Both the position numbers and the translations under genes were made by a program. A stretch of DNA of 64,000 nucleotides, from positions 1 through 64,000 of the forward strand of contig JBJFFE010000072.1 in the NCBI GenBank assembly GCA_051891435.1. The letters run 5' to 3'. The stretch comes from UMGS1933 sp051891435 (GTDB taxonomy: Bacteria > Bacillota > Clostridia > TANB77 > CAG-508). Shown piece by piece: positions 50,873 through 60,300 of the stretch. The notes under the pieces were generated by a model. That model saw only the letters and a list, made by a program, of their open reading frames with translations. It was not told where the DNA came from and made no database searches. Each line of letters starts with the position of its first letter. The first letter of the stretch is position 1.

Positions 50873-52453
50873 TCAATCTATTTGAAAATTTTCCACTTCA
50901 GTTGTTATGCCTTCTCCTGTATGAGGATATATTTTACAGTATATCTTGTCTAGACTAAATAATATTATTAATATTGTACATACTGTTATTTTCACTTTTG
51001 ATGTTAATTTTTGCAGTTTCCTTTCTAAAAATGGAGCTACAATATAAACACATAAACATCCTCCTATACCAAAGAACACACTACATTCAAGGCAAACTCT
51101 TCCATTTATATTTAAGAATATTCCAGTATAATCCCAATATCTTATGCCTGAAGTTAATTCTATATACCACGATGTAGCGTACTCTATAACAGTACATAAT
51201 GTCATTACTACAATGAATGTAAGAAGCGGATTTTTTAGCATTTTTCTAAATGGTTTAAATTTTGTTAGTAATATTATAAGTGTACAACCTGTGCCATATA
51301 TTGGAAGCCATGGTCCATACATAGTTCCTCTATTTACTAGTATACCATCTCTAAATAGATATAGTGCTACTTCCCATAGCCAACCAACAAATGAAAATAT
51401 AAAAAAAAATAATATTATTGATGTTAATTCATATTTTTTATTGTAATCTATTTTTATCTTCTTTCTTTGTATTTCATATGTGTCAGGGTATTTATCTAAG
51501 TCATTTTCTTCAAATAATTTTTCATCATTTAGTAATTCATAATTATATTTTTTATTTTCTATATAATCTTTTCTTAATAAATTATATAATTCTGTATAAG
51601 TTGCTGTATAGTATGGTGTTACATAAATTCCTGCAATACCAAATGTTAAATATTGTAATATATTCCATCCTAAAAACGACATATCTAGCTTAAATGCTTG
51701 AAACTTATTCCCTTGCATCATTTCTCTAGACATTTTAATTGCATCTTTTGCTTTTATTGAAGGATTTTCAGCTATTATATATACTACCATTTTATATGAA
51801 TAGTTTTTAATAATTCCACCTATTATTGTAAAATTCCATAATAATTTATACACTTCTTTTAATAGCATTGCTTTTATACTTGAAAAATATCTTTCTTTTT
51901 TAAATGCATATGTTAGTCTTTTTACTTTTGTTCTTTTATAATTTATACTTTCCAAATATACTCTACTTGCACCTATTTGAATTGGATATGATATAAATAC
52001 TTTTATTAATAACCCAAATACTGAAGATACTATTAAAATAATACTTGCTATTGCTTCTTTATGTTCATAAATAGCAATGGATCTTATTAAATTTTGTAAT
52101 TGAGCTTGTCCTTTTGTTATAACATTAAAAGCTGTAAATACTACTCCTTTTGTAATATTGTGTTCTTCGTTGTATCTATTGATAGGACCTATCATATTCC
52201 CTGTAAATATTTGTGACATTGCTTTATCTAAATATTCATTTGCTAATTCCTCTTTATCTACTGGGTCTACTATTTCTTGTGTATTTTTTTCTTTTTCATA
52301 TTCATATATTATTTTCAAATTTGAGAAACTGTCTTTATTAACTACATTTTCTCCTATTACAATTGTCATAAACAATCCAATTATCATTAGTGTCCATAGA
52401 TTATTTTTTAGAGTTTTTTTTGCTTTATTTTTTACTTCTTTTATGCTCCACAT
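50873..52453 (-). CDS. DUF975 / ABC-transporter type IV (CmpB-like) fusion membrane protein
   Basis: A 526-residue membrane protein. Residues 1-310 follow the DUF975 pattern: a cytosolic start, several helices, and the amphipathic IIAENPSIKAKDAIKMSREM segment with LTFGIAGIYVTPYYTATYTELY near residue 260-280. Residues 340-515 match the putative ABC permease domain (FFFIFSFVGWLWEVALYLFR, GTMYGPWLPIYGTGC). These are usually separate genes; the fusion is unusual. Function unknown. It follows the lipase-like gene by 15 bases, so the two are co-transcribed. Confidence 0.8.
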   Translation of the reverse strand: MWSIKEVKNKAKKTLKNNLWTLMIIGLFMTIVIGENVVNKDSFSNLKIIYEYEKEKNTQEIVDPVDKEELANEYLDKAMSQIFTGNMIGPINRYNEEHNITKGVVFTAFNVITKGQAQLQNLIRSIAIYEHKEAIASIILIVSSVFGLLIKVFISYPIQIGASRVYLESINYKRTKVKRLTYAFKKERYFSSIKAMLLKEVYKLLWNFTIIGGIIKNYSYKMVVYIIAENPSIKAKDAIKMSREMMQGNKFQAFKLDMSFLGWNILQYLTFGIAGIYVTPYYTATYTELYNLLRKDYIENKKYNYELLNDEKLFEENDLDKYPDTYEIQRKKIKIDYNKKYELTSIILFFFIFSFVGWLWEVALYLFRDGILVNRGTMYGPWLPIYGTGCTLIILLTKFKPFRKMLKNPLLTFIVVMTLCTVIEYATSWYIELTSGIRYWDYTGIFLNINGRVCLECSVFFGIGGCLCVYIVAPFLERKLQKLTSKVKITVCTILIILFSLDKIYCKIYPHTGEGITTEVENFQID

Positions 52454-52468
52454 TTTATCTCCTTTTAA

Positions 52469-53578
52469 TTATTCAACTTCTTCTTTTACTTTTGTTCTTG
52501 TATGTTCCTCAAAAAAATTGTCCTTTACAATTCTAAACAAAGCAGATAATGTTTCTAAAATCATTTTTTTACTTTCTGGATCTACAAGTTTATACGAACT
52601 TAGCAATATTCTTGCATTTGAGAACCAATGAGCTTTTAGGTCTGAGAAAGTTTCTACTTTAGTTGTATTTATTACTTGAAATACAATATCTATTACTTGT
52701 TCTCTTCTATTCATATCTATTTGTTCAAGCCAGTCTTTAATTGATTTGTCTATAAATTTACTTCCATTAGTAACCTCCTTCAAATAAACGAATTCATTTC
52801 CTAATAATTGCCAACTATATAAATCATGCTGCATAACTCCTGTCTGTATACTCTTAACAACCGTATATTTTTCTTTATGATTTAACAACCTGCCAAAAAT
52901 AGAATCTTGTGGTATATATGTACTTACTTTTTTTATCATTTCTTTATATTCTTTAGTTTCAACTATGTCGTCATTAAATCCAGGTCCATCGTTATTATAG
53001 ATATTTATTATTCTATTTCTGATATCTTTATTTGCAAATACTGCAGCATATACCGCAAGATTACCACCTTTCGAGTGTCCTCCTATTCTTAATTTATTAG
53101 GATATTCTTTAGCTACTTCTTCTAAATATTTTACTGCATCTATTTGAGATGGGATATGACTTTTAAATGTCATATTTAAATCTTCTTTCCATCCTACTAC
53201 TGTATTGTCTGTTCCTCTATATGATACATATATTGTATCATCTGGCATTATTATTGTTATAGCTGCAAATTGTTTTTCTTGTTCTGGGCTTATTTTATTT
53301 ACATACTTGGTTACCCTCATCTCTCCAAATCTTCTTGATAGCCCCATTGCTGGAAATAAATTTATATCGTCTGCCCATAAAATTGGCATTTCATTTATAT
53401 CTTTTTCTAAAAACCTATCGCTTAGTTCTCTTATTGTTACAACTTCGTTTTCCTTTATTAATTCATCAAAAGGAAAATATGAAAATCTTGATAAGATTAA
53501 ATTGTCTATTTCGTTAAATTTATCTTTCGATAAACTTAAATCTCCTCTCCACTCAATATAATCAAATACATTTGCCAT
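52469..53578 (-). CDS. Mbeg1-like / DUF2974 lipase-type protein
   Basis: A 369-residue alpha/beta hydrolase-like protein of the Mbeg1/DUF2974 family. The nucleophile elbow GHSKGGNLAVYAA (Ser near 168) and the preceding YVSYRGTDNTVVGWKEDLNM (near 113-132) are its hallmarks, resembling lipase class 3. Asp in NDGPGFND is the probable acid. No signal peptide, so intracellular. It may act on lipids or be a regulatory member; relatives are poorly characterised. Confidence 0.85.
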   Translation of the reverse strand: MANVFDYIEWRGDLSLSKDKFNEIDNLILSRFSYFPFDELIKENEVVTIRELSDRFLEKDINEMPILWADDINLFPAMGLSRRFGEMRVTKYVNKISPEQEKQFAAITIIMPDDTIYVSYRGTDNTVVGWKEDLNMTFKSHIPSQIDAVKYLEEVAKEYPNKLRIGGHSKGGNLAVYAAVFANKDIRNRIINIYNNDGPGFNDDIVETKEYKEMIKKVSTYIPQDSIFGRLLNHKEKYTVVKSIQTGVMQHDLYSWQLLGNEFVYLKEVTNGSKFIDKSIKDWLEQIDMNRREQVIDIVFQVINTTKVETFSDLKAHWFSNARILLSSYKLVDPESKKMILETLSALFRIVKDNFFEEHTRTKVKEEVE

Positions 53579-53620
53579 AATTTTTATCTCCTATCATTAG
53601 TTTTTTTAATAATAATATAA

Positions 53621-53648
53621 AAGCAAGTAATTGTCAAACTACTTGCTT
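53621..53648 (-). terminator. Terminator of the glycosyltransferase/acyltransferase operon
   Basis: AAGCAAGTA pairs with TACTTGCTT in the gap after the last acyltransferase gene. T-runs flank it on both strands. Confidence 0.65.
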
Positions 53649-53736
53649 AAAAAAAATTATATTAATATTATAGTTACGTCAGTAATTGAATTTATACAAT
53701 ATTTGTAAGTGCGCCCCACTATTTCAATAAAGTCCA

Positions 53737-54531
53737 TTAGCTATTTTCTCTCTTGTTTTCTGAGATTTTCTCATATTTAATATGTTCTATATTACTGTTT
53801 TTGCTTCGTTCCACCATTTTGTTATATATTTGGTCTCTTAAGTTTTGTTTTTGTTCACTTTTAGTTAAGTTTTTATCTGGGAAAAAAGGTCCATCTATAT
53901 ATGTTACAATTTTTATTTTATCTTTGTTTTTCCCATAACTTTGGTATGTATTTGTCATACAAAATGCTGGTGTATTAAACTCAATTGGGTATTTAAATGA
54001 TACTGTTTTAAAAGGTCTTATTTTTGTGTAATATGGCCAAATATGAGCTTCTGGGTATATTGTAATTGCATGTTTTTTATTAACATTTTTTTCTATTGCC
54101 TCTAAAAATTTCTTCATAGCTTTTTTATTTGCAGGAATTGGCAAAGCACCTAGTAACTGTACAATATTTCCCAGAAATTTCATAGAAACATTTTCAGGAT
54201 TTACTATAAAAAAATTTCTTTTAGGATATATTGGTAAACTTGGTATAAATGTATCCGCAAAGGGTTGTGTGTGATTTACATACACAAAATAAGCCTCATT
54301 TTTATATTGTTTCAATTTTTCTTTTCCAACATATTTAATTCTAAATTTTATTTTTGAGTATAATATTTTAATTGGCATGCTTAAAATATTTTGCATACAA
54401 AAACAAACAAAGTCCCATGGTTTATGATGAATATATTTATAATTTTCATCTATCAATCTTGGGACTATCTTTGCTTTAGAAAATTCATCATTTAGTTCAT
54501 CTTTATAGTAGATAACTTCTTTTGGTTTCAT
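53737..54531 (-). CDS. PlsC-like acyltransferase with altered motif I
   Basis: A 264-residue protein of the lysophosphatidate acyltransferase superfamily. Motif I reads NHTQPFAD, with five residues between His and Asp instead of four. Motif III is YPEAHIW rather than FPEG. The rest is family-like (LLGALPIP, AFCMTNTYQS). It may have changed substrate or be poorly active. Its ATG overlaps the stop of the acyltransferase upstream. With two GT8 genes, a role in glycolipid or lipoglycan acylation is plausible. Confidence 0.78.
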   Translation of the reverse strand: MKPKEVIYYKDELNDEFSKAKIVPRLIDENYKYIHHKPWDFVCFCMQNILSMPIKILYSKIKFRIKYVGKEKLKQYKNEAYFVYVNHTQPFADTFIPSLPIYPKRNFFIVNPENVSMKFLGNIVQLLGALPIPANKKAMKKFLEAIEKNVNKKHAITIYPEAHIWPYYTKIRPFKTVSFKYPIEFNTPAFCMTNTYQSYGKNKDKIKIVTYIDGPFFPDKNLTKSEQKQNLRDQIYNKMVERSKNSNIEHIKYEKISENKRENS

Positions 54532-55397
54532 ACATTTAAATCCTTCTTTTCAGTAGTATATTCTAATGGTATTTTATAAAAGTCTTCATATACTTTTTTC
54601 CAAACTTCAAAATTTTTTTTCTTCATCGCCTCTGTATTTTCTTTAGCAGATAATGTTTCATCTGGATATATTGGTTCTTCTATATTTATAATATATTGTT
54701 GAACTGGGAAACCATCCTCACCTATTATATCAGTATCCTCCATTGTTATAAATATTGGTATAACTGGTACATTATTTCTTGCAGCTAATCTAAAAGCCCC
54801 ATTTTTTAATGGCTTTGGTTTCTTATAATTCCACCATAAACTTTGTTCTGGGTAAATTAGTATAAAATCTCCTCTTGCTAAAATTGTATCAACAGCTTTT
54901 ATAAATTCTGTCATAGTTTTTGTATTTGAACTTAATGGTAAGGTATCACAATTTCTAAAGAAGAATCCATATAAGCCAGGGAAATTAGTGTAATTTCCTT
55001 CTCTTATTACTTTATATAGCTTTTTATTTTTCGATTGACCAGATATTCTAAATACCTCTTCAATCGAAAATGAGTCAAATGGATTAAAATGATTACATGT
55101 TATCATTGCTCCTGTTTGAACACTTTGTAAAATTTCAATTCCTTTAATTTCTTTTATAATTAGTTTATTATTTTCAAGTAAATTATCTAAAAACCTTTCT
55201 CCAAGTTTATTTGCAAACCTAGCTTTTAATTTACTTTTCCATTTCGTTTTTAAATAATCCACATTTTCTGGAGTTAAAATAATTGTAGGTGGATCATCTT
55301 CTGCATCCACATCAAAATGGCCTTCTCTTTCTAGTCTTTCAATTTTCTCTAATATTTCTAACCTTTCCTTGGATTTTTCTATTTCTTGTTCTTCCAT
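54528..55397 (-). CDS. PlsC-family 1-acyl-glycerol-3-phosphate acyltransferase-like
   Basis: A 289-residue acyltransferase. Motif I NHFNPFDSF keeps the HX4D spacing. Motif II is FFFRNCDTLPL and motif III IYPEQSLWW. An N-terminal acidic extension of about 60 residues (EQEIEKSKERLEILEKIERL) is predicted coiled coil. It lies between a GT8 glycosyltransferase and another acyltransferase in one operon. Whether it makes phosphatidate or acylates a glycolipid cannot be decided from sequence. Confidence 0.82.
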   Translation of the reverse strand: MEEQEIEKSKERLEILEKIERLEREGHFDVDAEDDPPTIILTPENVDYLKTKWKSKLKARFANKLGERFLDNLLENNKLIIKEIKGIEILQSVQTGAMITCNHFNPFDSFSIEEVFRISGQSKNKKLYKVIREGNYTNFPGLYGFFFRNCDTLPLSSNTKTMTEFIKAVDTILARGDFILIYPEQSLWWNYKKPKPLKNGAFRLAARNNVPVIPIFITMEDTDIIGEDGFPVQQYIINIEEPIYPDETLSAKENTEAMKKKNFEVWKKVYEDFYKIPLEYTTEKKDLNV

Positions 55398-55407
55398 TTT
55401 TCATCCC

Positions 55408-56337
55408 CTATTTTCTTCTATCGTCTCCAACGCAGTCAGATTCTTTTTGAGCAAGTTCACGAAGCTGTCTATCTTTTTCTCTATCATCAAATTTTTCCTC
55501 ATCACTATAATTATCTCGAATTTTTAATATTTCATCAAAGAATTCTGTTTTTTGTGCATATCTCCAGAAGTAGTCTTTGTATAAAATATCTTCAAAATGC
55601 CATGGTTTAAATGCCAAATTGTAATGAACTAATTTTAAATCTTTTTCATCTACTTCTACATTAGAAACTGGCATTCTATTCCAATTTTTATCAATTAGCT
55701 TTACCCTACCTTTGCAAAGTCTATTTAAATAATCTTGGTCTTGAGCTACAGAAAATTTAATTGTTCCTAGTACATATAAGAATTTTTCTTGAAAATTATA
55801 TTTTCTAAGCTCATCTAAATTCATTAGAAGAACCCCTGCATTAAAATAATTTCTGTAGTCAGATACACCAACTACTTTTTCTGCATATTCTTGAAATACT
55901 TCAATTGTTTGTATAACATCGTCTGGAGCTGCTCCTACTAAATTATCCCCTAAGTCTGTATTAAATAATTCTGCTACATCTCTTAAAAGAACAACATCAC
56001 TATCTAAATATAATGCTTTATTATATTGAGGATATAGGTTTGGTATAAATAGTCTAAAATATGTTGTTTTAGAGAAATAGTCGCGTGTATATAATTTATC
56101 TTTAATTTCTTCAATATAGTAATTTAAGTCTACAAATTCTATATTTACATTTTCTCTTTCATATTTTTTAATTTTTTCTTTGTGGTCTTCACTTATATTT
56201 GTATATAATACCTTAATTAAATAGTAATAATCTGTAGATGAGTTATCTACTAATGATTGAAGTGTTACTGCTAAAAAAGGTATGTATTTATCATCAGCCG
56301 CAAAAAATATTGGTAATACTTCTTTATTTTGTTCCAT
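55408..56337 (-). CDS. Family 8 glycosyltransferase (GT8)
   Basis: A 309-residue retaining glycosyltransferase. LPIFFAADDKYIPFLAVTL opens the GT-A fold (near residue 8). The metal-binding DXD is in LYLDSDVVLLRD near 108, and YFNAGVLLMNLDEL near 160 and HYNLAFKPWH near 228 complete GT8. The C-terminal tail is highly charged (EEKFDDREKDRQLRELA). It probably adds hexose to a lipid or surface polymer. It sits 10 bases before the first acyltransferase gene. Confidence 0.88.
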   Translation of the reverse strand: MEQNKEVLPIFFAADDKYIPFLAVTLQSLVDNSSTDYYYLIKVLYTNISEDHKEKIKKYERENVNIEFVDLNYYIEEIKDKLYTRDYFSKTTYFRLFIPNLYPQYNKALYLDSDVVLLRDVAELFNTDLGDNLVGAAPDDVIQTIEVFQEYAEKVVGVSDYRNYFNAGVLLMNLDELRKYNFQEKFLYVLGTIKFSVAQDQDYLNRLCKGRVKLIDKNWNRMPVSNVEVDEKDLKLVHYNLAFKPWHFEDILYKDYFWRYAQKTEFFDEILKIRDNYSDEEKFDDREKDRQLRELAQKESDCVGDDRRK

Positions 56338-57174
56338 TTAAATTCCCTCTTTCATTTTTTCAAATTCATTTTTTAATTTTATATATTCGTTTAAGTCATC
56401 ATCAAAATAATAACATTTTAATACTTTATGTACTTCTTCTACATGCCATTGTTTGTAATTTTCTGTATGTGGATATGGTAAAAACATAAGTCTTTTACAA
56501 AAATGACAAATTATGGTGTCTTTTTTATTAAATTTTGACTGTTCATTAAAAATTCTAGGAAGTATTTTTTTCTTTGTTGTAGACCAGAAAATTGCATCTT
56601 GGTCTGCAAATAACATTTTTTTAGTTTTTATTAGTGTTCTTGCTTTTTCTAAAAGTTTTGTTTCTTTTATTTTATTCATATTAAGTAAAAGCATACCAGC
56701 ATTTATATAGTCTGGTCTTATAATCCAACAACCATACTTTTCTTTTACTGCTGCATATTCATAATCAGTCACATCAATATTATATAATTTTGAAAGATCT
56801 CCTCCCACCATTATGTCTATATCTAAGTATAGTAGCTTGTTTGGAATCTCTGGTATTAAGTCTGCTAATAATCTAAGTAAGGTATACGGTGTGCAATATG
56901 CATTTTCATTAGCACAATTCATAAATTCTTGCTCATATAAGTTTGTTACATCAACTTTAGTTACTTGATTCTCTGAGTTTTTTGACTTAACAATTTTATT
57001 TAAAAAATCAATTTGTTCATCGCGAATAGCTGTATATTCTGGTTTTAATCTTGTCAAATTCATAGTAAAAATGTAACAATTAATTGGTTCTTTTGTTCTA
57101 TTTGTTATAGATATAAGCTGCGTTAATGCTCCGTCAAAAACCTTCTCATTTCCACATAATAATAAATTTATCAT
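56338..57174 (-). CDS. GT8-like glycosyltransferase
   Basis: A 278-residue protein with the GT8 pattern: NLLLCGNEKVFDGALTQLIS at the start, LLYLDIDIMVGGDLSKLY with DID as metal motif near 98, INAGMLLLNMNKI near 155 and a C-terminal YPHTENYKQWHV. It is first in the four-gene operon, abutting the next GT8 gene by 0 bases. Both GT8 proteins may act in sequence on one acceptor. Confidence 0.85.
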   Translation of the reverse strand: MINLLLCGNEKVFDGALTQLISITNRTKEPINCYIFTMNLTRLKPEYTAIRDEQIDFLNKIVKSKNSENQVTKVDVTNLYEQEFMNCANENAYCTPYTLLRLLADLIPEIPNKLLYLDIDIMVGGDLSKLYNIDVTDYEYAAVKEKYGCWIIRPDYINAGMLLLNMNKIKETKLLEKARTLIKTKKMLFADQDAIFWSTTKKKILPRIFNEQSKFNKKDTIICHFCKRLMFLPYPHTENYKQWHVEEVHKVLKCYYFDDDLNEYIKLKNEFEKMKEGI

Positions 57175-57333
57175 ATTTTTACTTCCTATTATTTTACTTT
57201 TTTTAAGTTTGCTTAGATATTTTATCGTAAAATATAAAATTTTGCAAGTAGTTTATGAATATTATGGAAAAGTAACATTTTTTCCTTAATTTAATATGAT
57301 AATATTAGAACTATAGAAAGGATGATTAAATTT

Positions 57334-58059
57334 ATGAATAATTTTACTCCAATTTTATATACCATTAGACCTGGTGATACATTATATAATTTAGCCTTAA
57401 TATATGGCACGACTGTACAAGAAATAATTGATACAAATTTAGCTTTAGACCCATATAATTTGCGAGTTGGGCAACAAATTTATATCTACCCTCGTTCTAA
57501 TAATCCATATGATTATTGGGTTAGTATTAATCAAGTTAATTTAATGCAAAATATGGATTTGGCATGGCTTGAACATATTTTATGGACACGTTTGTTTTTA
57601 ATTAGTGTTGCAGAAAATTTGGGTGATTTAGAAGCTACTAAGGCTCGTTTGTTAGAAAACCCTAGAACTATTGCTAATGTTTTTAGAAAATATTATGGAA
57701 ATAATATTGCAAATAAAATTGAAGAACTGATAAAAGAGCATTTAATAATTGGTGGAGATTTAATTGTTGCATTAAAAAATGGAAATCAAAAATTAGCTCA
57801 AGAATTAAATACTAAATGGTATAAAAATGCTGATGATATGGCAGAAGCATTTAGTAGTATAAATCCTTTTTATCCAAAAGAAGAAGTAAGAAATATGTTA
57901 TATGAACACTTAAGGCTTACAACTAATGAAGTTTCTGCCCGTTTAAAGAAGGATTATGCTGCAGACATTAAAGCTTATGATATGGTTCAAAAAGAAGTTT
58001 TAAAAATGTCAGAATTTTTTGTAAATGGAATTGTAAAACAATTTCCTAATTTATTTTAG
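57334..58059 (+). CDS. LysM-domain protein with helical C-terminal domain
   Basis: A protein of about 241 residues. An N-terminal LysM (YTIRPGDTLYNLALIYGTTV, near residues 8-27, ending GQQIYIYPR) is followed by about 180 helical residues (MQNMDLAWLEHILWTRLFLI onward). There is no signal peptide. ATG 57334 fits the AAAGGATG ribosome-binding site better than ATG 57322, which abuts it. Cytosolic LysM proteins of this shape occur in spore-formers and can be spore-coat components. The C-terminal domain may bind a spore or cell-wall protein. Confidence 0.78.
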   Translation: MNNFTPILYTIRPGDTLYNLALIYGTTVQEIIDTNLALDPYNLRVGQQIYIYPRSNNPYDYWVSINQVNLMQNMDLAWLEHILWTRLFLISVAENLGDLEATKARLLENPRTIANVFRKYYGNNIANKIEELIKEHLIIGGDLIVALKNGNQKLAQELNTKWYKNADDMAEAFSSINPFYPKEEVRNMLYEHLRLTTNEVSARLKKDYAADIKAYDMVQKEVLKMSEFFVNGIVKQFPNLF

Positions 58060-58064
58060 TTCGC

Positions 58065-58083
58065 GGGCGAACACTGTTCGCCC
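58065..58083 (+). terminator. Terminator of the LysM gene
   Basis: GGGCGAA pairs with TTCGCCC around CACTG, then ATATTTTATTTG. Short and G+C-rich, like the other palindromes in this genome. Confidence 0.7.
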
Positions 58084-58119
58084 ATATTTTATTTGTAGCA
58101 CTTTTTTCCAATGAGACCT

Positions 58120-58188
58120 TTCTAACAAATTACATTAAAAAGCAACCAGTGATTAATTCTGATTGCTTTGTAATGTAATTTATTAGAA
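58120..58188. repeat. Long imperfect hairpin between LysM and micro-ORF
   Basis: TTCTAACAAATTACATTA pairs with TAATGTAATTTATTAGAA, extended inward by AAAGCAA/TTGCTTT. Some 69 bases can fold on themselves. Either a terminator for the small gene on the minus strand or a remnant of a palindromic element. Confidence 0.6.
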
Positions 58189-58213
58189 TCGTGAGTGCAC
58201 GCTTAGAAGTTCA

Positions 58214-58345
58214 TTATTCTGTTTTGTCTTCTACATTTTCATAATATTCTATCCCTAATTTATAGCTTTCTTTTAACTCTTCAAGATTTTTCTTCACCTT
58301 TTGTTTATCTTTATTTGTTAATTGTTTTTTTTGATTATTACCCAA
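58214..58345 (-). CDS. Small charged protein (43 residues)
   Basis: A frame starting at TTG 58345, 7 nt after a perfect AGGAGG. It is rich in Lys and Glu (KDKQKVKKNLEELKESYKLG) and probably one helix with an acidic tail (YYENVEDKTE). Not similar to anything I recognise. It lies between the LysM gene and the GntR-ABC operon. Confidence 0.65.
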   Translation of the reverse strand: MGNNQKKQLTNKDKQKVKKNLEELKESYKLGIEYYENVEDKTE

Positions 58346-58434
58346 TTTAAAACCTCCTATGAAATTAGATAATAATATTATGTGTAATTTTTGTAATTTT
58401 AAATTATATTTTTAAAATTTTTTAGATGTTTTAA

Positions 58435-59226
58435 TTAATCTACATTAACACCTTTTTCAAGTTGTTTCTTTCCTATAATATAGTAAAAAGCTATATAAAC
58501 TATATATATTCCAATACCTACATACATAACAGATTTAATTGCATCTATATTTATTATGTCTGTAGTGTTAATTAAATTCATAACACTAGAATTAAATAAC
58601 CCAAAAACAAAAATGAGTGCTAAAGTAACTACCTGTGTTATCATATATAATGCGAAACCAATTATAATTGTTTTTACCATTTTATTTTGATTTGATTTAT
58701 GACCTAATATTATTCCTGTATATCCAACTAACACTATAAACATTAATTCTAAAAATATTACAAAAGAAACTAATAATAATAAATTTAAAACTGTTGTATT
58801 ATAAGTTGAAGCGGCAAGTTCAAGTAGTTGTTTTAATACTTGCATATTAGCTTCTGAATAATAACATATAAATAAGCAGGCTATTATAATAACTGTTGTT
58901 GTAAAAATACATATTAATGCAGAAATTACTTTTGAGGCAAATATTGTTTTCTTTTCTATTGGCAAAGTGTGTGTAAGATATGATTCATCTTTATATACAT
59001 TTCTAATAAATCTTGCCCATAATCTCATTAAACAATTAATTAAACTACTTACCATCATACTTATTGCAAATCCAAATACAATTTGTGCGACCACCGAAAA
59101 TATAACTGAATTTTTAATCAAGCTTAAACCTCTACCAATAACTGAAAATATAAATGCTAAAATATAAAAGACTACTACTACTTTATATACCCATTTCAAG
59201 TCATATTTTAATACTTTTCCTAACAT
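58435..59226 (-). CDS. ABC transporter permease of the GntR-controlled operon
   Basis: A 263-residue protein with six hydrophobic segments, starting LGKVLKYDLKWVYKVVVVFY and holding a TLPIEKKTIFASKVISALIC segment near residue 85, typical of the YtrC/YtrD-like ABC-2 permeases. The ATG lies 2 bases upstream of the stop of the ATPase gene, an overlap of 7 bases, so the two are translationally coupled. Substrate unknown; relatives respond to cell-envelope stress. Confidence 0.82.
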   Translation of the reverse strand: MLGKVLKYDLKWVYKVVVVFYILAFIFSVIGRGLSLIKNSVIFSVVAQIVFGFAISMMVSSLINCLMRLWARFIRNVYKDESYLTHTLPIEKKTIFASKVISALICIFTTTVIIIACLFICYYSEANMQVLKQLLELAASTYNTTVLNLLLLVSFVIFLELMFIVLVGYTGIILGHKSNQNKMVKTIIIGFALYMITQVVTLALIFVFGLFNSSVMNLINTTDIINIDAIKSVMYVGIGIYIVYIAFYYIIGKKQLEKGVNVD

Positions 59227-59915
59227 TTAAAATACCTCCTAAATATCTCATCTATTGATGTTTTTTCTTTGTTTCTTAATTCATCTGCTGATGATGTTAA
59301 AATTATTTTTCCTTTATCCACGAAAATAACTTCATCTAATATTCTTTCAATATCTGAAATTAAGTGCGTAGATATTATTACACTTGCGCCTTCAAAAAAA
59401 TTAGAAAGTATTGTATCTAATATATAATCTCTTGTTGCAGGATCAACTCCTCCTAATGGTTCATCTAAAATATAAAGTTCTGCATTCCTGCTCATTACAA
59501 GTATTAATTGAAGTTTTTCTTGCATTCCTTTTGACATTTTTGATATTTTCTTGTTGATGTCTAAATCTAAATCTTTTAATAAGTTAATTGCTTTTTGAGA
59601 ATCAAAATTTTTATAAAATTCTTCAAAATATTTGATGACCTGTTTAATTGTCATTTCCTTATCTAAATATGTTCTTTCTGGTAAATATGATATAATTTCT
59701 TTTGATTGTACTCCGGGGATTTCTCCATTAATTAGTATTTCTCCACTTGTAGGCGTTAGTAAGTCATTTATTAGTTTTATTAATGTACTTTTTCCTGCCC
59801 CATTTTTCCCTAAAAGACCTATTATTTTTCCTCTTGGAATTTTTAAATTAACATCTTGCAATACTGCTTTATTGTCAAATTCTTTACATAGGTTTTTACA
59901 TTCTAATAATTCCAT
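59220..59915 (-). CDS. ABC transporter ATP-binding protein of the GntR-controlled operon
   Basis: A 231-residue ATPase. Walker A is GKNGAGKST, the signature is MSKGMQEKL, Walker B is LYILDEPLGGVDP and the switch histidine is in STHLISDIE. This is the YtrB/EcsA-like short form. It starts 2 bases after the GntR gene's stop. All three genes form one operon. Confidence 0.9.
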   Translation of the reverse strand: MELLECKNLCKEFDNKAVLQDVNLKIPRGKIIGLLGKNGAGKSTLIKLINDLLTPTSGEILINGEIPGVQSKEIISYLPERTYLDKEMTIKQVIKYFEEFYKNFDSQKAINLLKDLDLDINKKISKMSKGMQEKLQLILVMSRNAELYILDEPLGGVDPATRDYILDTILSNFFEGASVIISTHLISDIERILDEVIFVDKGKIILTSSADELRNKEKTSIDEIFRRYFKC

Positions 59916-59916
59916 T

Positions 59917-60282
59917 TTATTTCCTTCCTCCTAGTTCTTGCAAGTACTCTACTGCTTCTTTGTAGCTTATACCGATATTTTCCATATCTTGAAGGTAATT
60001 ATTTACTTTTTCTTCTGCCAATTCTTTTTTTATTTTTTCAATTAGTTCTTTGTTAGTAGTTACAAATTTTCCATTTGTTCTTTCAGTATAAATTAAACCC
60101 TCATTTTCTAATTCGACCAATGCTTTTTGCATTGTATTAGGATTAACCCTTGCAGTAAGTGCTAGCTCTCTTACCGAAGGAATTCTTTCTCCTGGTTTTA
60201 ACTTATTAGAAATTATCTCAATCCTTAATTTTTCTACTAATTGAACATAAATTGGTCTATCATTATCAAAAATATAATCCAC
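59917..60282 (-). CDS. GntR-family (YtrA type) repressor
   Basis: A protein of about 121 residues: a winged helix-turn-helix at 1-75 (PIYVQLVEKLRIEIISNKLK, SVRELALTARVNPNTMQKAL) and a short C-terminal domain that lacks the ligand-binding fold of FadR types, as in YtrA. The start is GTG 60282, 8 nt after AAAGGA; a frame to 60324 has no ribosome-binding site. It controls its own operon through the palindrome overlapping its promoter. Confidence 0.9.
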   Translation of the reverse strand: MDYIFDNDRPIYVQLVEKLRIEIISNKLKPGERIPSVRELALTARVNPNTMQKALVELENEGLIYTERTNGKFVTTNKELIEKIKKELAEEKVNNYLQDMENIGISYKEAVEYLQELGGRK

Positions 60283-60300
60283 AACTTTTTTCCTTTCTAT

